From Clostridium_I sp047718555 (lineage in GTDB: Bacteria > Bacillota > Clostridia > Clostridiales > Clostridiaceae), in the NCBI RefSeq assembly GCF_047718555.1, contig NZ_JBDNRK010000008.1, positions 1 to 64,000 of the forward strand: a stretch of DNA of 64,000 bases, read 5' to 3'. Under the pieces are notes generated by a model. That model saw only the letters and a program-made list of their open reading frames with translations, was not told the DNA's origin and ran no database searches. Numbering within the stretch: position 1 is the first letter of the stretch; each line of letters starts with the position of its first letter. Shown in pieces: positions 8,364 to 17,397 of the stretch. The position numbers and the translations under genes were made by a program.

Positions 8364-9164
8364 ATGAATAAACCTTTATCTGACACCATGAATAACACAC
8401 AGCGCGTCTTTACTAAGGTTCCAGAAATTACGGTCTACTTTTGGATTATTAAAGTGTTAACTACTGGAATGGGTGAGGTAACATCCGACTATTTAGCCCA
8501 CCAGATAGATCCGGTGATTGCGGTAGCTCTCGCAGGAATTGGTCTAGTAGCCTCGTTAGTACTGCAGTTCTTAGAACGCCGATATGTAGCATGGATCTAC
8601 TGGCTAAATGTCGTTATGGTAAGTGTTTTTGGTACAATGGCTGCTGATGTTTTGCACGTTGGGTTTGGCATTCCATATATTGTTTCAACTATATTATTTG
8701 TGGTGGTATTGGCAATTATCTTTGTAACCTGGTATGCGAATGAGAAGACTCTGTCTATGCATAGCATCTACACTCGCCGTCGTGAGCTTTTTTATTGGGC
8801 CACTATACTGACCACATTCGCACTGGGAACGGCTGCCGGGGACATGACTGCGGCAACTATGCACTTAGGGTATTTCTTTTCAGGTGTGCTGTTTGCCATC
8901 TTGATTGCTATCCCGGCTTTTGCCTACTGGCTGTTTGATTTTAATAAAATTTTTACATTCTGGTTTGCCTACATAATTACACGCCCGTTAGGTGCCTCAT
9001 TTGCAGATTGGATAGGGGTTCCCTATAATCGCGGCGGTCTTGGACTTGGAACTGGAGCAGTTAGCTTGGGATTAACAATTATTATCCTTTGTCTTGTTGG
9101 CTACTTGGTGATTACCCACAGGGATGTCAAAGCTATTGATGAGGATGATAAGATTCAATATTAA
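8364..9164 (+). CDS. COG4705-type polytopic membrane protein
   Basis: 266 residues with about eight hydrophobic spans. The opening Lys-Val-Pro-Glu-Ile-Thr-Val-Tyr-Phe-Trp-Ile-Ile-Lys-Val-Leu and the Gly-Met-Gly-Glu segment match the family loosely described as membrane-anchored regulators of amylopullulanase. Two halves look internally repeated, each with a Gly-x-x-x-Ala-Asp/Gly-Asp patch. Codon use includes many G/C-ending codons (for example acgcccg, cgccgtcgt), visibly unlike its neighbours, which suggests horizontal acquisition. It starts at ATG behind GGAGG. The function is unproven. Confidence 0.75.
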   Translation: MNKPLSDTMNNTQRVFTKVPEITVYFWIIKVLTTGMGEVTSDYLAHQIDPVIAVALAGIGLVASLVLQFLERRYVAWIYWLNVVMVSVFGTMAADVLHVGFGIPYIVSTILFVVVLAIIFVTWYANEKTLSMHSIYTRRRELFYWATILTTFALGTAAGDMTAATMHLGYFFSGVLFAILIAIPAFAYWLFDFNKIFTFWFAYIITRPLGASFADWIGVPYNRGGLGLGTGAVSLGLTIIILCLVGYLVITHRDVKAIDEDDKIQY

Positions 9165-9256
9165 ATTTTATATTCTATTAAAAATTTTATCGTGTTTGCC
9201 ATTTCTATAGAACATTCTTTCTTATGAACTTATTATACATATTTTCCTATGTATCT

Positions 9257-9367
9257 ATTTTTAGAAGAGAATAATAGAAATCAAAAGTATCTTTTAGCAA
9301 CCCCAACTGCTAGTATTTATGCATCCTACATAATAGTTGAAACGGGTAAACCTGTAATGGCTTAATG
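9257..9367 (+). pseudogene. C-terminal-region fragment of a GT39-type mannosyltransferase
   Basis: A 36-residue open stretch contains Lys-Tyr-Leu-Leu-Ala-Thr-Pro-Thr-Ala-Ser and then Ile-Ile-Val-Glu-Thr-Gly-Lys-Pro-Val-Met-Ala. This resembles the conserved late segment of ArnT/PMT-like membrane glycosyltransferases in Firmicutes, where it is normally followed by Gly-Gly-Phe. Here a stop follows at once. No upstream part of such a gene is present. Confidence 0.4.
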
Positions 9368-9474
9368 AAGTAAGAGAACCTTATGGAAAGATAAAAAGTA
9401 TTTAATTTAGAGAGATACAATTTTTAATGTTATTAAAAAAAATAATAGGACATTGATAGAAAGACGTGTGAGAA

Positions 9475-10158
9475 ATGAATTTATTTATTTTTTGTATAGT
9501 AGTATATGTTATATTACCTAATTTGTATTATAGAAAATTCTCAAAAAAAATAATAAAAAAAGTTTCATCGAAAGAAAAAGTAGTTGCTCTTACTTTTGAT
9601 GATGGACCAGATCCAAGATATACTCTTGATTTACTTGATGTACTCAAACAGAATAATGTAAAATGTACTTTTTTTGTTCTTGCGGAAAAAGCACAAAAAT
9701 ATCCAGAAATAATTAAACGTATTGAAGAGGAAGGACACTATATTGGACTTCATTCTTTAAAACATATAAATGCTATCTTTAGATCTCCTAACAAAATTGA
9801 AGAAGATTTTTTAAAATCAATAAAAATAATGAATGAACTCGGGTTAGAAATTAAATTTTTTAGACCGCCTTGGGGTATGTTTAATCCTGTAACGTTTTAT
9901 TATGCTAAAATAAATAATTTGAAAGTTGTACTATGGTCAATACATGCTATGGACTGGAGCAGATGGGTAACTGTAGATTATATTAAAAATAAACTTATTA
10001 ACAATGTGAAATCTGGAGATATAGTATTATTACATGATGGAAGAGGTGCTCAGCAATCTCCATTAAAAACAATTAATGCTTTAAAATTTGCTTTGCCTTA
10101 TTTAAAAAGTAATGGTTATAGGTTCGTTATGATTAATGAAATATTTTCTAATTATTAA
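9475..10158 (+). CDS. membrane-anchored polysaccharide deacetylase (NodB domain)
   Basis: Removes acetyl groups from cell-wall or related polysaccharides; a zinc enzyme of carbohydrate esterase family 4. Residues 1-18 are one hydrophobic anchor, leaving the catalytic domain outside. The five NodB motifs are visible: Thr-Phe-Asp-Asp-Gly-Pro-Asp-Pro (40-47), His93 and His97 as zinc ligands, Arg-Pro-Pro-Trp-Gly, and a late Leu-Leu-His-Asp-Gly. The ribosome binding site is weak. A second member of the family lies at 27449. Confidence 0.9.
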   Translation: MNLFIFCIVVYVILPNLYYRKFSKKIIKKVSSKEKVVALTFDDGPDPRYTLDLLDVLKQNNVKCTFFVLAEKAQKYPEIIKRIEEEGHYIGLHSLKHINAIFRSPNKIEEDFLKSIKIMNELGLEIKFFRPPWGMFNPVTFYYAKINNLKVVLWSIHAMDWSRWVTVDYIKNKLINNVKSGDIVLLHDGRGAQQSPLKTINALKFALPYLKSNGYRFVMINEIFSNY

Positions 10159-10370
10159 CTATATAAAAATGGACGTGGAGTAAAAAACATAAGCTTTAAA
10201 TTTTATGACACTCACGATGGTATTAGGCCTTATGATAATTTAAATTGTTTTGAATCATCTGTAGCTATGTGATAAATAATTAGAAAAATACTGCAGAAGA
10301 CTCAAGATATTAAATTGGCAGACCATAAAAAATGTATGATGATAATGAACTTTTGACTTAAGTTAGTTTT
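10159..10370. other. gene-free stretch with possible coding debris
   Basis: A 33-codon open stretch on the + strand around 10155-10272 has non-random-looking composition (Phe-Tyr-Asp-Thr-His-Asp-Gly) but no start, no ribosome binding site and no family I know. Otherwise nothing is recognisable. Confidence 0.25.
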
Positions 10371-11150
10371 TTAGTTTTTACTAAGATTTAATACTATTTT
10401 ATAATTAATAGCATTGTTATATTGTTCATCTGTTATATAATTGTTTTCCTTCATTTTTTCCAATATTAAATTTCTTCGCTGTAAAGTATTATTCAGATGT
10501 TTTATTGGATCATAATATTCAGGATTATTAGGTATAGCTACTAATAAGCATAATTGTGAGAGATTTAGTTGACGACAGTCTTTGTTAAAAAATTTTCTGG
10601 CAGCTGGATTAATTCCATAAGCACCGTTACTAAAATTAATATCATTAATATAAAACTCTAATATTTGATCTTTTGAGAACTTTTGTTCTAATTTAATGGC
10701 AATAAACATTTCCTCTAACTTTCTATCATAGCTTTTATCAAAATTTAAAAATACATTTCTTGCCAATTGTTGGGTAATAGTACTCCCACCTTGGGTTATT
10801 TCTCCACCATTAGCAAAAAACGAATACATGGCTCTAAAAACAGCTTTTATGCTTACTCCACCATGTTTATAAAAGTTTGTATCTTCAATAGCAACAAAAG
10901 CATTTTTTACATAAGTGGGAATTTGATTAGATTGTAAATATGATGAATTAATATTATTTAAAGAATTTGCTTTATTTTTAAAAGTATCTTCTGAACAATT
11001 ATTTACTTTTATAGTTGCATCTTTATATAAATATGTAACAGTTGGCCAATATTTAAGATAAATAAATCCACTGAAAATGATTAGCAATGTAAAAATACTT
11101 AGAAATAAATGCATTATTGATTTTTTCACCTTAGTTTTTTTCTTTTTCAT
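10371..11150 (-). CDS. monofunctional GT51 peptidoglycan glycosyltransferase
   Basis: Polymerises lipid II into glycan strands at the outer membrane face. The 259 residues comprise a Lys-rich cytoplasmic tip, one membrane anchor (about 14-33) and a single GT51 domain. The catalytic Glu89-Asp90 lies before Phe-Tyr-x-His-Gly-Gly, and the motif Gln-Gly-Gly-Ser-Thr-Ile-Thr-Gln-Gln is at 120-128. There is no transpeptidase domain, so it is either a true monofunctional enzyme of the MtgA/SgtB kind or a shortened class A PBP. The C-terminus ends cleanly after the GT51 fold, which favours the former. Confidence 0.88.
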   Translation of the reverse strand: MKKKKTKVKKSIMHLFLSIFTLLIIFSGFIYLKYWPTVTYLYKDATIKVNNCSEDTFKNKANSLNNINSSYLQSNQIPTYVKNAFVAIEDTNFYKHGGVSIKAVFRAMYSFFANGGEITQGGSTITQQLARNVFLNFDKSYDRKLEEMFIAIKLEQKFSKDQILEFYINDINFSNGAYGINPAARKFFNKDCRQLNLSQLCLLVAIPNNPEYYDPIKHLNNTLQRRNLILEKMKENNYITDEQYNNAINYKIVLNLSKN

Positions 11151-11230
11151 TTAAAGTATCCTTTCGTAAAACTAAATTTCTCTTTTGTAAAATTGTGGAA
11201 ATATCATTCTGTTTGTTTTATATAGAAGTG

Positions 11231-11338
11231 CTATAAAGAATTATATTTGTTCTTTATAACTTGAACTTGTTCACCATAATTAATAAGATTGCCATTATAA
11301 ATAATTACTATTCTATTACACATAAGTTCAATTTCAAT
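11231..11338 (-). pseudogene. C-terminal fragment of an ABC transporter ATPase
   Basis: The minus strand encodes Ile-Glu-Leu-Met-Cys-Asn-Arg-Ile-Val-Ile-Ile, then Asn-Gly-x-Leu-Ile-Asn-Tyr-Gly-Glu. This is the segment that follows the H-loop in ABC-2-type ATPases (consensus Cys-Asp-Arg-Ile...Gly-Lys...Gly). It ends at a stop, and nothing of the Walker motifs is found upstream. Confidence 0.6.
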
Positions 11339-11616
11339 CTGTTATATTTATATTAAATACATGTAAGATTAAAATTAGCTTAAAAAATGTTAAAAGAATT
11401 TTTTGCATATATTTTGTTTAACATTTTAGTTTTTATAATAGCTTTTAATTTAATGTAATTTTAATCTTGAGTATCCATAATGAAAAAACATTATATCAAA
11501 GATATTTATAAAAGAATATCTTAAGAAAGCAAATTTAATTGCTGCTATAATAATATCTATTATTATAGGAATAGTTATATTTGATAGAGAAAAGAAAAAT
11601 GGAGGCAATAAAGAAG

Positions 11617-12168
11617 ATGATGTCATTAATACAGAATCTTGATAATTCTATTCTCTTGTATATAGAGAATAATATGCATGGACATATAATGGATAGGACT
11701 ATGGTTATTATAACTTCTTTAGGTAATTGGGAAATCATATGGATTATAATATCTATTTTATTAATGATTAATAAAAAATACAGGAATATAGGTTTTATGA
11801 CTTTAGGAGCTTTATTATTAAGTACAATGCTAGGAGATGGGATATTAAAACATATTGTTCAGCGGGCAAGACCTTCAGCAGATATACCGGCGGTTAATCT
11901 TTTGATTTCAAAACCGTTATCTTATTCTTTTCCATCAGGACATGCTGCTTCTTCATTTGCAGCTGCAGGAGTATTAGCAAAGTATTTCAAAAATTATACA
12001 CTTGAAATTTTCACATTAGCTTTTTTAATAGCCTTTTCAAGATTGTATTTATATGTTCATTATCCTACAGATGTTTTAGCTGGTATTATTCTAGGATTAA
12101 TATGTAGTAGAATAATAATTTATATGTTTAATAGAGTAAATCAAGAAGATATTATAATTTCTGTGTAA
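11617..12168 (+). CDS. PAP2-family membrane phosphatase
   Basis: A lipid phosphatase of the PAP2/BacA-unrelated undecaprenyl pyrophosphate phosphatase type (PgpB-like). 183 residues with about five membrane spans. All three acid phosphatase motifs are present: Lys78 to Pro86 (Lys-x6-Arg-Pro), Pro-Ser-Gly-His-Ala at 106-110, and Ser-Arg at 141 followed by His148 and Asp. I place the start at ATG 11617 because GGAGG at 11601-11605 spaces it well; longer in-frame starts at 11581 and 11599 overlap that site. Recycling of a lipid carrier is the likely job; it follows the GT51 gene, which uses the same carrier. Confidence 0.85.
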   Translation: MMSLIQNLDNSILLYIENNMHGHIMDRTMVIITSLGNWEIIWIIISILLMINKKYRNIGFMTLGALLLSTMLGDGILKHIVQRARPSADIPAVNLLISKPLSYSFPSGHAASSFAAAGVLAKYFKNYTLEIFTLAFLIAFSRLYLYVHYPTDVLAGIILGLICSRIIIYMFNRVNQEDIIISV

Positions 12169-12194
12169 AAAAGAGGCGATTATATATACTTATT

Positions 12195-12371
12195 ATGGAT
12201 GTAAAAGAGGTTAGGAAAGATGAGTGGGGGGGTGACTTTGTTACAAAGGAAAAAGAGGCTGATACTTATCCTGTAATTGGATATAGTGTTGTTAATGTAG
12301 AAAAACAAAAATGTGGTGACTATAAGGGCATTATAATAAATGATGGAGGTTCAGCTATTAGAATCAGGTGA
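12195..12371 (+). CDS. possible small hypothetical protein (58 aa)
   Basis: An open frame from ATG to TGA. Its content looks coding: Lys/Glu-rich start, Trp-Gly-Gly-Asp, then a short beta-like Gly-Tyr-Ser-Val-Val and Asn-Asp-Gly-Gly-Ser near the end. A weak GAGGCG precedes it by about 20 bases, too far to be convincing. I do not recognise it. It may be a fragment of a larger lost gene. Confidence 0.3.
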   Translation: MDVKEVRKDEWGGDFVTKEKEADTYPVIGYSVVNVEKQKCGDYKGIIINDGGSAIRIR

Positions 12372-12400
12372 AACGTAGTGGACTACTTTTCATTGAATAT

Positions 12401-13270
12401 CTATTTTTCATAATTTCTCTCATTATTCAACAAATATTCTATAAATAATTTAACCTGTGGCAGTGAATAGTAAAGATCCTTATACAAAATATAAGTACTG
12501 CGGGTAAAAGGAGTACCATCTGTAAAGTAAAGATTTTTCACGTATCCATGAAAGTTTTCAAGACAAATCTTTGGAAGTATTGCCCATCCAAGCCCGTGCT
12601 TTGCCATTTCTACACAGGTATCAATATTATCAATCCAGATTTTTGTATTATCCGTGGATAATCCATTTTCAAGAAGCCAAGTTTGAATTTTTCCATGAAG
12701 AATACTATCAGTGTGTCTGCCTATGTATGGATAGGAATCAAGAGGACGTTTTGAGTTTTCATTGCTGCATACCAGGCACATGGGTTCTGTACATAAATGT
12801 ATTAACCCTTGGTTCCATTTATATTCTCCCCTTAGAACTGCAATGGAGATATCATCATTTTCAAGCATGTTGTATAGGTTTTTACTTTGATCAGTAATTA
12901 TGCTTACATCAACATTTGGAAATGACTGCATATAATTTTTCAGAGTTTCAGGCAGGCGATAATGAGAATAATTTAAAGATACTCCAATGCTTAAACTTCC
13001 GCCTATAATGCCGTGATTAGAATCTATATGCTGACGCATTTGTTTCAGAGTATTTGTCATAGTCCTTATATAGGGAACTATGCTTTCACCTTCAGGAGTA
13101 AATATTACCCCTTGCTTGGAACGAATTAGCAGCTGGATTCCAAGGATTTTTTCTATTTTTTTAATTCGCTTTGTAAGTGCAGGCTGAGTCATAAATAATT
13201 TTTTTGAAGTTTTAGTCATGTTTTTTAAATTATATAACGATAGAATTACTTCATAATCTTTCTCATCCAT
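12401..13270 (-). CDS. LysR-family transcriptional regulator
   Basis: 289 residues. The N-terminal winged helix (residues 1-60) has the classic Met-Thr-Gln-Pro-Ala-Leu-Thr-Lys-Arg-Ile-Lys-Lys-Ile-Glu recognition region, followed by the linker helix and a LysR substrate-binding domain. It is divergent from the aconitase-family hydratase at 13630, the usual arrangement for a LysR regulator and its target, so it probably responds to the substrate or product of that enzyme. It starts at ATG after AAAGGA. The effector is unknown. Confidence 0.92.
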   Translation of the reverse strand: MDEKDYEVILSLYNLKNMTKTSKKLFMTQPALTKRIKKIEKILGIQLLIRSKQGVIFTPEGESIVPYIRTMTNTLKQMRQHIDSNHGIIGGSLSIGVSLNYSHYRLPETLKNYMQSFPNVDVSIITDQSKNLYNMLENDDISIAVLRGEYKWNQGLIHLCTEPMCLVCSNENSKRPLDSYPYIGRHTDSILHGKIQTWLLENGLSTDNTKIWIDNIDTCVEMAKHGLGWAILPKICLENFHGYVKNLYFTDGTPFTRSTYILYKDLYYSLPQVKLFIEYLLNNERNYEK

Positions 13271-13511
13271 AGTAAATTATCCTTTCATCCATTACTTTTA
13301 GTTATGACCTTTAATAAAATAATACTATTGTACATTATGGAATTCAAGATATATAATAAATACATATGTATACTTAAAGAAAAGTTTTTTATTTATATGA
13401 AAATATATCCCAAAATGTTTTGTATGTCTTTCTGCAAATGTTCTAAATATTTTAGAATTGCTAAAGATAGTTTTTGCACACTGGAACATAAAAAATACTA
13501 ATAAGTATTTA

Positions 13512-13545
13512 AAATTTAGAATTATCTAATATAATGTCTAAATTT
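13512..13545. promoter_or_regulatory. candidate LysR operator/promoter region
   Basis: AAATTTAGA (13512-13520) and TCTAAATTT (13537-13545) form an inverted repeat across a TATAAT hexamer (13530-13535), in the divergent gap between the LysR gene and the hydratase. LysR proteins bind such interrupted palindromes near their targets. The assignment is by position and symmetry only. Confidence 0.35.
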
Positions 13546-13629
13546 AGAGGAGAATTGTAAATAATAGTTTCACATTACTTGGGATATAATTTTAGTATAT
13601 AAAAATTAGAGATTTTAGGAGGAATACTA

Positions 13630-15918
13630 ATGATTACTTTACATGATGAAGGTGCATATTTAGTAAATGGAAATGAGATCTATTTTAACAATAGGCAATC
13701 TGATGCAAAGCTTAAAGAGAGATTTGGCAGTAGATGTTCTTTAGAGGATGCAAAAAAGAATACAATTGCCTATTCAATTATGCAGAAACATAACACTTCT
13801 GGTGATGATACAAATTTGAAGCTTAAATTTGATGCATTAGCTTCTCATGACATTACGTTTGTAGGTATTATACAGACAGCCCGTGCCAGTGGACTTGAAA
13901 AATTCCCAATACCTTATGTGCTTACTAACTGTCATAACAGTCTTTGTGCTGTTGGTGGTACTATAAACGAAGATGATCATTTATTTGGACTTTCTGCTGC
14001 AAAAAAATATGGTGGAATATATGTACCTGCCCATTTTGCTGTAATTCATCAGTATATGCGTGAAATGATGGCTGGATGCGGTAAAATGATTTTAGGATCT
14101 GACAGTCACACTCGTTATGGTGCGTTAGGTACTATGGCAATCGGAGAAGGTGGAGGAGAGCTTGTAAAGCAGCTGCTTTCAAAAACTTATGATGTACAAT
14201 CTCCACAAGTTGTGGGTGTATATCTAACAGGAAAGCCACAAAAGGGTGTAGGACCTCAGGACGTTGCCCTTGCAATAATCGGTCAGGTATTTAAAAATGG
14301 TTTTGTTAAAAATAAGGTAATGGAATTCGTGGGACCTGGTGTAGATAATCTATCAGTAGAATACAGGCTTGGTATTGATGTTATGTCAACTGAAACTACA
14401 TGTCTTAGTTCCGTATGGAAAACTGATAGCAAAGTAAAAGACTATTTAACAGTGCACTGTAGAGAAAATGAATACGCAGAGTTAAACCCTGGAGAAGTTG
14501 CGTATTATGATGGAATGATTTGCGTAGATTTATCAGAAATAAAACCAATGATTGCAATGCCTTTCCACCCAAGCAATATATATACTATTGAAGAGCTAAA
14601 TCAAAATCTTGATGATATTCTTGGAGAAGTAGAAAAACAGGGTCAGAAACAAGTGGGAAACAAAAATTTAAAATTCTCTTTAAGAGACAAGATAGTTGAT
14701 AACAAATTATATGTGGAACAGGGATGTATAGCAGGCTGTGCCGGCGGTAACTATGAAAATGTCTGTGAAGCTGCTAGTATACTTGATGGACACTCCATTG
14801 GAAATGATGAATTTGCACTTAGCGTTTATCCGTCAAGTCAGCCTGTTTATTATGAACTTGTAGAAAATGGACTAGCATCAAAACTCATGAATTCTGGTGC
14901 AGTACTTAAAACTGCCTTCTGTGGACCATGCTTTGGAGGTGGAGATACTCCTGCAAATAATTCACTTAGCATAAGACATACTACAAGAAATTTCCCTAAT
15001 CGTGAAGGTTCAAAACCAAATGAAGGACAGCTTTCCTATGTAGCCTTAATGGATGCACGTTCTATTGCAGCTACAGCAGTTAATAAAGGTTTCTTGACAG
15101 CAGCTACAGATATAGAAGATGTTAAATATGATATACCTAAATATTATTTCAACAAGAAAATATATGATGATCGTGTATATAGCGCCTTTGAAAAGCCAAA
15201 TGCTGAAAAAGAACTTAGACTTGGACCTAATATAAAGGATTGGCCTGTGGTTCCAGCACTTGCAGATAATTTAATTTTAAAGGTTGCCTCTGTAATAAAG
15301 GATCCTGTAACTACTACAGATGAACTTATACCTTCCGGAGATACTTCTGCATATCGTTCAAATCCATTAAGACTTGCAGAGTTTACATTATCACGTAAGG
15401 ACCCTGAATATGTAGGAAAGGCTAAGCAGATCCATAAGTCAGAAGAAGCAAGAATTACTGGCAAAGAGCCTTTTGAAGAAAATAAGGATTTAGAGAAGGT
15501 ATTTAATACAATTAAGGAAAGCTTTAAAGATATAAATCTAGAAAATACAGGAATCGGTAGTGTAATATATGCCATAAAACCTGGAGATGGTTCTGCCCGT
15601 GAACAGGCTGCAAGCTGTCAGAAAGTTTTAGGTGGTTATGCAAATATTGCAAAGGAATATGCTACAAAGAGATATCGTTCTAATTTGATTAACTGGGGTA
15701 TACTTCCTTTTATTATGGATGATGAACCTAAGTTTGAATGTGATGACTTTATATTTGTACCTAATATAAGAAAAGCACTTTCAGACAAATTATCAGAAAT
15801 GGATGCCTATGTAATAGGAGATAAAGTGGAAAAAATCACTTTAAAAATTGATAAATTATCTAAGGATGAGACTGATATTCTACTATCTGGATGCTTAATT
15901 AATTATAATAGAAGTTAA
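13630..15918 (+). CDS. aconitase-superfamily hydratase (YbhJ-like)
   Basis: 762 residues of the aconitase/hydratase superfamily. The 4Fe-4S cluster cysteines are probably those in Thr-Thr-Cys-Leu-Ser (about residue 257), Gly-Cys-Ile-Ala-Gly-Cys (about 363-368) and Phe-Cys-Gly-Pro-Cys (about 435-438). The substrate loop Gly-Ser-Asp-Ser-His-Thr-Arg is near 157, and a C-terminal swivel-type domain follows. The sequence resembles YbhJ-type hydratases more than housekeeping AcnA/AcnB, so the substrate may not be citrate. A strong AGGAGG site precedes ATG and a perfect terminator follows. It is monocistronic and divergent from a LysR regulator. Confidence 0.85.
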   Translation: MITLHDEGAYLVNGNEIYFNNRQSDAKLKERFGSRCSLEDAKKNTIAYSIMQKHNTSGDDTNLKLKFDALASHDITFVGIIQTARASGLEKFPIPYVLTNCHNSLCAVGGTINEDDHLFGLSAAKKYGGIYVPAHFAVIHQYMREMMAGCGKMILGSDSHTRYGALGTMAIGEGGGELVKQLLSKTYDVQSPQVVGVYLTGKPQKGVGPQDVALAIIGQVFKNGFVKNKVMEFVGPGVDNLSVEYRLGIDVMSTETTCLSSVWKTDSKVKDYLTVHCRENEYAELNPGEVAYYDGMICVDLSEIKPMIAMPFHPSNIYTIEELNQNLDDILGEVEKQGQKQVGNKNLKFSLRDKIVDNKLYVEQGCIAGCAGGNYENVCEAASILDGHSIGNDEFALSVYPSSQPVYYELVENGLASKLMNSGAVLKTAFCGPCFGGGDTPANNSLSIRHTTRNFPNREGSKPNEGQLSYVALMDARSIAATAVNKGFLTAATDIEDVKYDIPKYYFNKKIYDDRVYSAFEKPNAEKELRLGPNIKDWPVVPALADNLILKVASVIKDPVTTTDELIPSGDTSAYRSNPLRLAEFTLSRKDPEYVGKAKQIHKSEEARITGKEPFEENKDLEKVFNTIKESFKDINLENTGIGSVIYAIKPGDGSAREQAASCQKVLGGYANIAKEYATKRYRSNLINWGILPFIMDDEPKFECDDFIFVPNIRKALSDKLSEMDAYVIGDKVEKITLKIDKLSKDETDILLSGCLINYNRS

Positions 15919-15936
15919 TAGTGATGATATTACCCA

Positions 15937-15966
15937 AAATTGCACCTTCTGGGTGCAATTTTTTTC
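15937..15966 (+). terminator. rho-independent terminator of the hydratase gene
   Basis: AAATTGCACC, a TTCT loop and GGGTGCAATTT followed by a T run: a textbook intrinsic terminator 20 bases after the stop. Confidence 0.92.
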
Positions 15967-16057
15967 AGTGAATTTTATGGAAAAAACATTTAATTCATCT
16001 TATTCTAATAGATTGAATTAAGTAGTGAGTTTATAATAAAAGGTGATATAATATATA

Positions 16058-16091
16058 AAAGTGAAGGATTTTTTATTCCTTCACTTTTTTA
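16058..16091. terminator. bidirectional hairpin terminator
   Basis: AGTGAAGGA and TCCTTCACT with T tracts on one side and A tracts on the other; it lies just past the stop of the minus-strand gene at 16100. Confidence 0.8.
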
Positions 16092-16099
16092 AGTACAGT

Positions 16100-16282
16100 T
16101 TAAACTTCTTCTAGTGTAATATTGTAGATCCAAGTATTAAAGCTCTCTACATTAACGACTTTGTAATTTTTACCTTTTTTAGAGAATACACCATCTTCAA
16201 CTTCTTCATATCCATTATCTTCTAGAGCTTCTACGCTATCTCCATAATGCTCATTAATTTCTAATTTTGTTGTTTTGTCCAT
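16100..16282 (-). CDS. small acidic hypothetical protein (60 aa)
   Basis: 60 residues, acidic, soluble, with a good GGAG site before ATG and its own terminator. It looks like a compact beta-rich domain (Tyr-Glu-Glu-Val, Asp-Gly-Val-Phe, Asn-Tyr-Lys-Val-Val-Asn). I do not recognise it; no neighbour suggests a role. Confidence 0.65.
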   Translation of the reverse strand: MDKTTKLEINEHYGDSVEALEDNGYEEVEDGVFSKKGKNYKVVNVESFNTWIYNITLEEV

Positions 16283-16635
16283 TTTTCAATGCACTCCTTT
16301 AGTTTTTATATTTTATTTTATTTTACTATATTAAAAACATTTTGACTAGTGCGAATTTATACTTTTTATTGATGTAAACGTTATTTAATAAAAAAATTAT
16401 AAATACATTATATATTTAATAAAAAAATTGTAATGAATATGAATTTCTATTGCTAAGCTTTCAATATTGTTTTCACATAAGGCAATAAACGACTTATTTT
16501 GCATTTACAAAAATTGTGAAAAATATATTGTAGTCATTAAAAATATCTGAATTATATTTGTAATGGTTTTTAAATTACACAATATATATACATTTCTCAT
16601 ATAATAGTATATCAGTATAATGTGGGGGATGAAAA
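16283..16635. other. long A/T-rich intergenic region
   Basis: 353 bases without a gene, between divergent genes. It must hold the promoter for the ABC genes, but I see no clear -35/-10 pair or riboswitch. Confidence 0.35.
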
Positions 16636-17397
16636 ATGAACAAAATTGATGTAAAACATATATTTATGAATTATCACTCCATGAAAAGTGAAACAGAGGC
16701 AATAAGTGATGTAAGCTTCAGCTTGAAAAAAGGTGAGTTTCTAAGCATTGTAGGACCTTCCGGCTGTGGAAAATCTACTTTACTTAATATAATATGTGGA
16801 CTTGTAAAACCATCTGGAGGAGATATATTTGTGGATGGTAAAAAGCTTCAGGGATTAACAACAAAAATAGGTTATATGTTTCAAAGAGATCATCTCTTTG
16901 AATGGCTGACAGTGTGGGATAATGTGTGTATTGGCTTAAAAATACAGCATAAATTGACAGATAACTCTAAAAGAAACCTTAAAGAATTGCTTAAAAATTA
17001 TAAGTTGGAAGAATTTAAAAATTATCATCCCAGTGAACTCTCAGGGGGTATGCGTCAAAGAGTAGCGTTAATCAGAACTCTAGCACTTAATCCAGAAGTA
17101 CTTCTTTTAGATGAACCTTTTTCTGCATTAGATTATCAAAGCAGGTTAAAAGCCAGCGATGAAATTTTTAAAATAATAAAGCAGGAAAATAAAACGGCTA
17201 TAATGGTTACTCATGACATTTCTGAGGCAATTTCTATGTCGGGCAGAGTAATAGTCTTTTCCAAAAGGCCTGCAAAAATAAAAAAAGATATCAGTATAGA
17301 TTTTTTAGATGATTCAATTACACCCTTAAATAGAAGAGATCATCCAAAATTTAGAGAATATTTTGATATCATTTGGAAGGAGCTTGAGTTTAAATGA
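16636..17397 (+). CDS. NitT/TauT-type ABC transporter ATP-binding protein
   Basis: 253 residues, complete ABC ATPase. Walker A is Gly-Pro-Ser-Gly-Cys-Gly-Lys-Ser-Thr (40-48), Q-loop Met-Phe-Gln-Arg, signature Leu-Ser-Gly-Gly-Met-Arg-Gln-Arg, Walker B Leu-Leu-Leu-Asp-Glu-Pro, and H-loop Val-Thr-His-Asp. The Gln-Arg-Asp-His-Leu-Phe-Glu-Trp-Leu-Thr sequence after the Q-loop is typical of the SsuB/TauB/NrtD branch. It starts at ATG after GGGGGAT. Its stop overlaps the permease start by four bases, so translation is coupled. The missing binding protein is probably the lipoprotein at 3104. Confidence 0.92.
   Translation: MNKIDVKHIFMNYHSMKSETEAISDVSFSLKKGEFLSIVGPSGCGKSTLLNIICGLVKPSGGDIFVDGKKLQGLTTKIGYMFQRDHLFEWLTVWDNVCIGLKIQHKLTDNSKRNLKELLKNYKLEEFKNYHPSELSGGMRQRVALIRTLALNPEVLLLDEPFSALDYQSRLKASDEIFKIIKQENKTAIMVTHDISEAISMSGRVIVFSKRPAKIKKDISIDFLDDSITPLNRRDHPKFREYFDIIWKELEFK

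Noticed and set aside
11488..11638. Short + strand frame with a membrane-helix-like stretch upstream of the PAP2 gene
   Set aside because: No start codon or ribosome site; it overlaps the PAP2 start region.
13304..13501. 65-codon + strand open frame between the LysR gene and the hydratase
   Set aside because: No ribosome binding site, composition typical of random A/T-rich DNA, and it covers the divergent promoter region.
15144..15575. 143-codon minus-strand frame inside the hydratase gene
   Set aside because: Shadow of a well-conserved + strand enzyme; no start signals.
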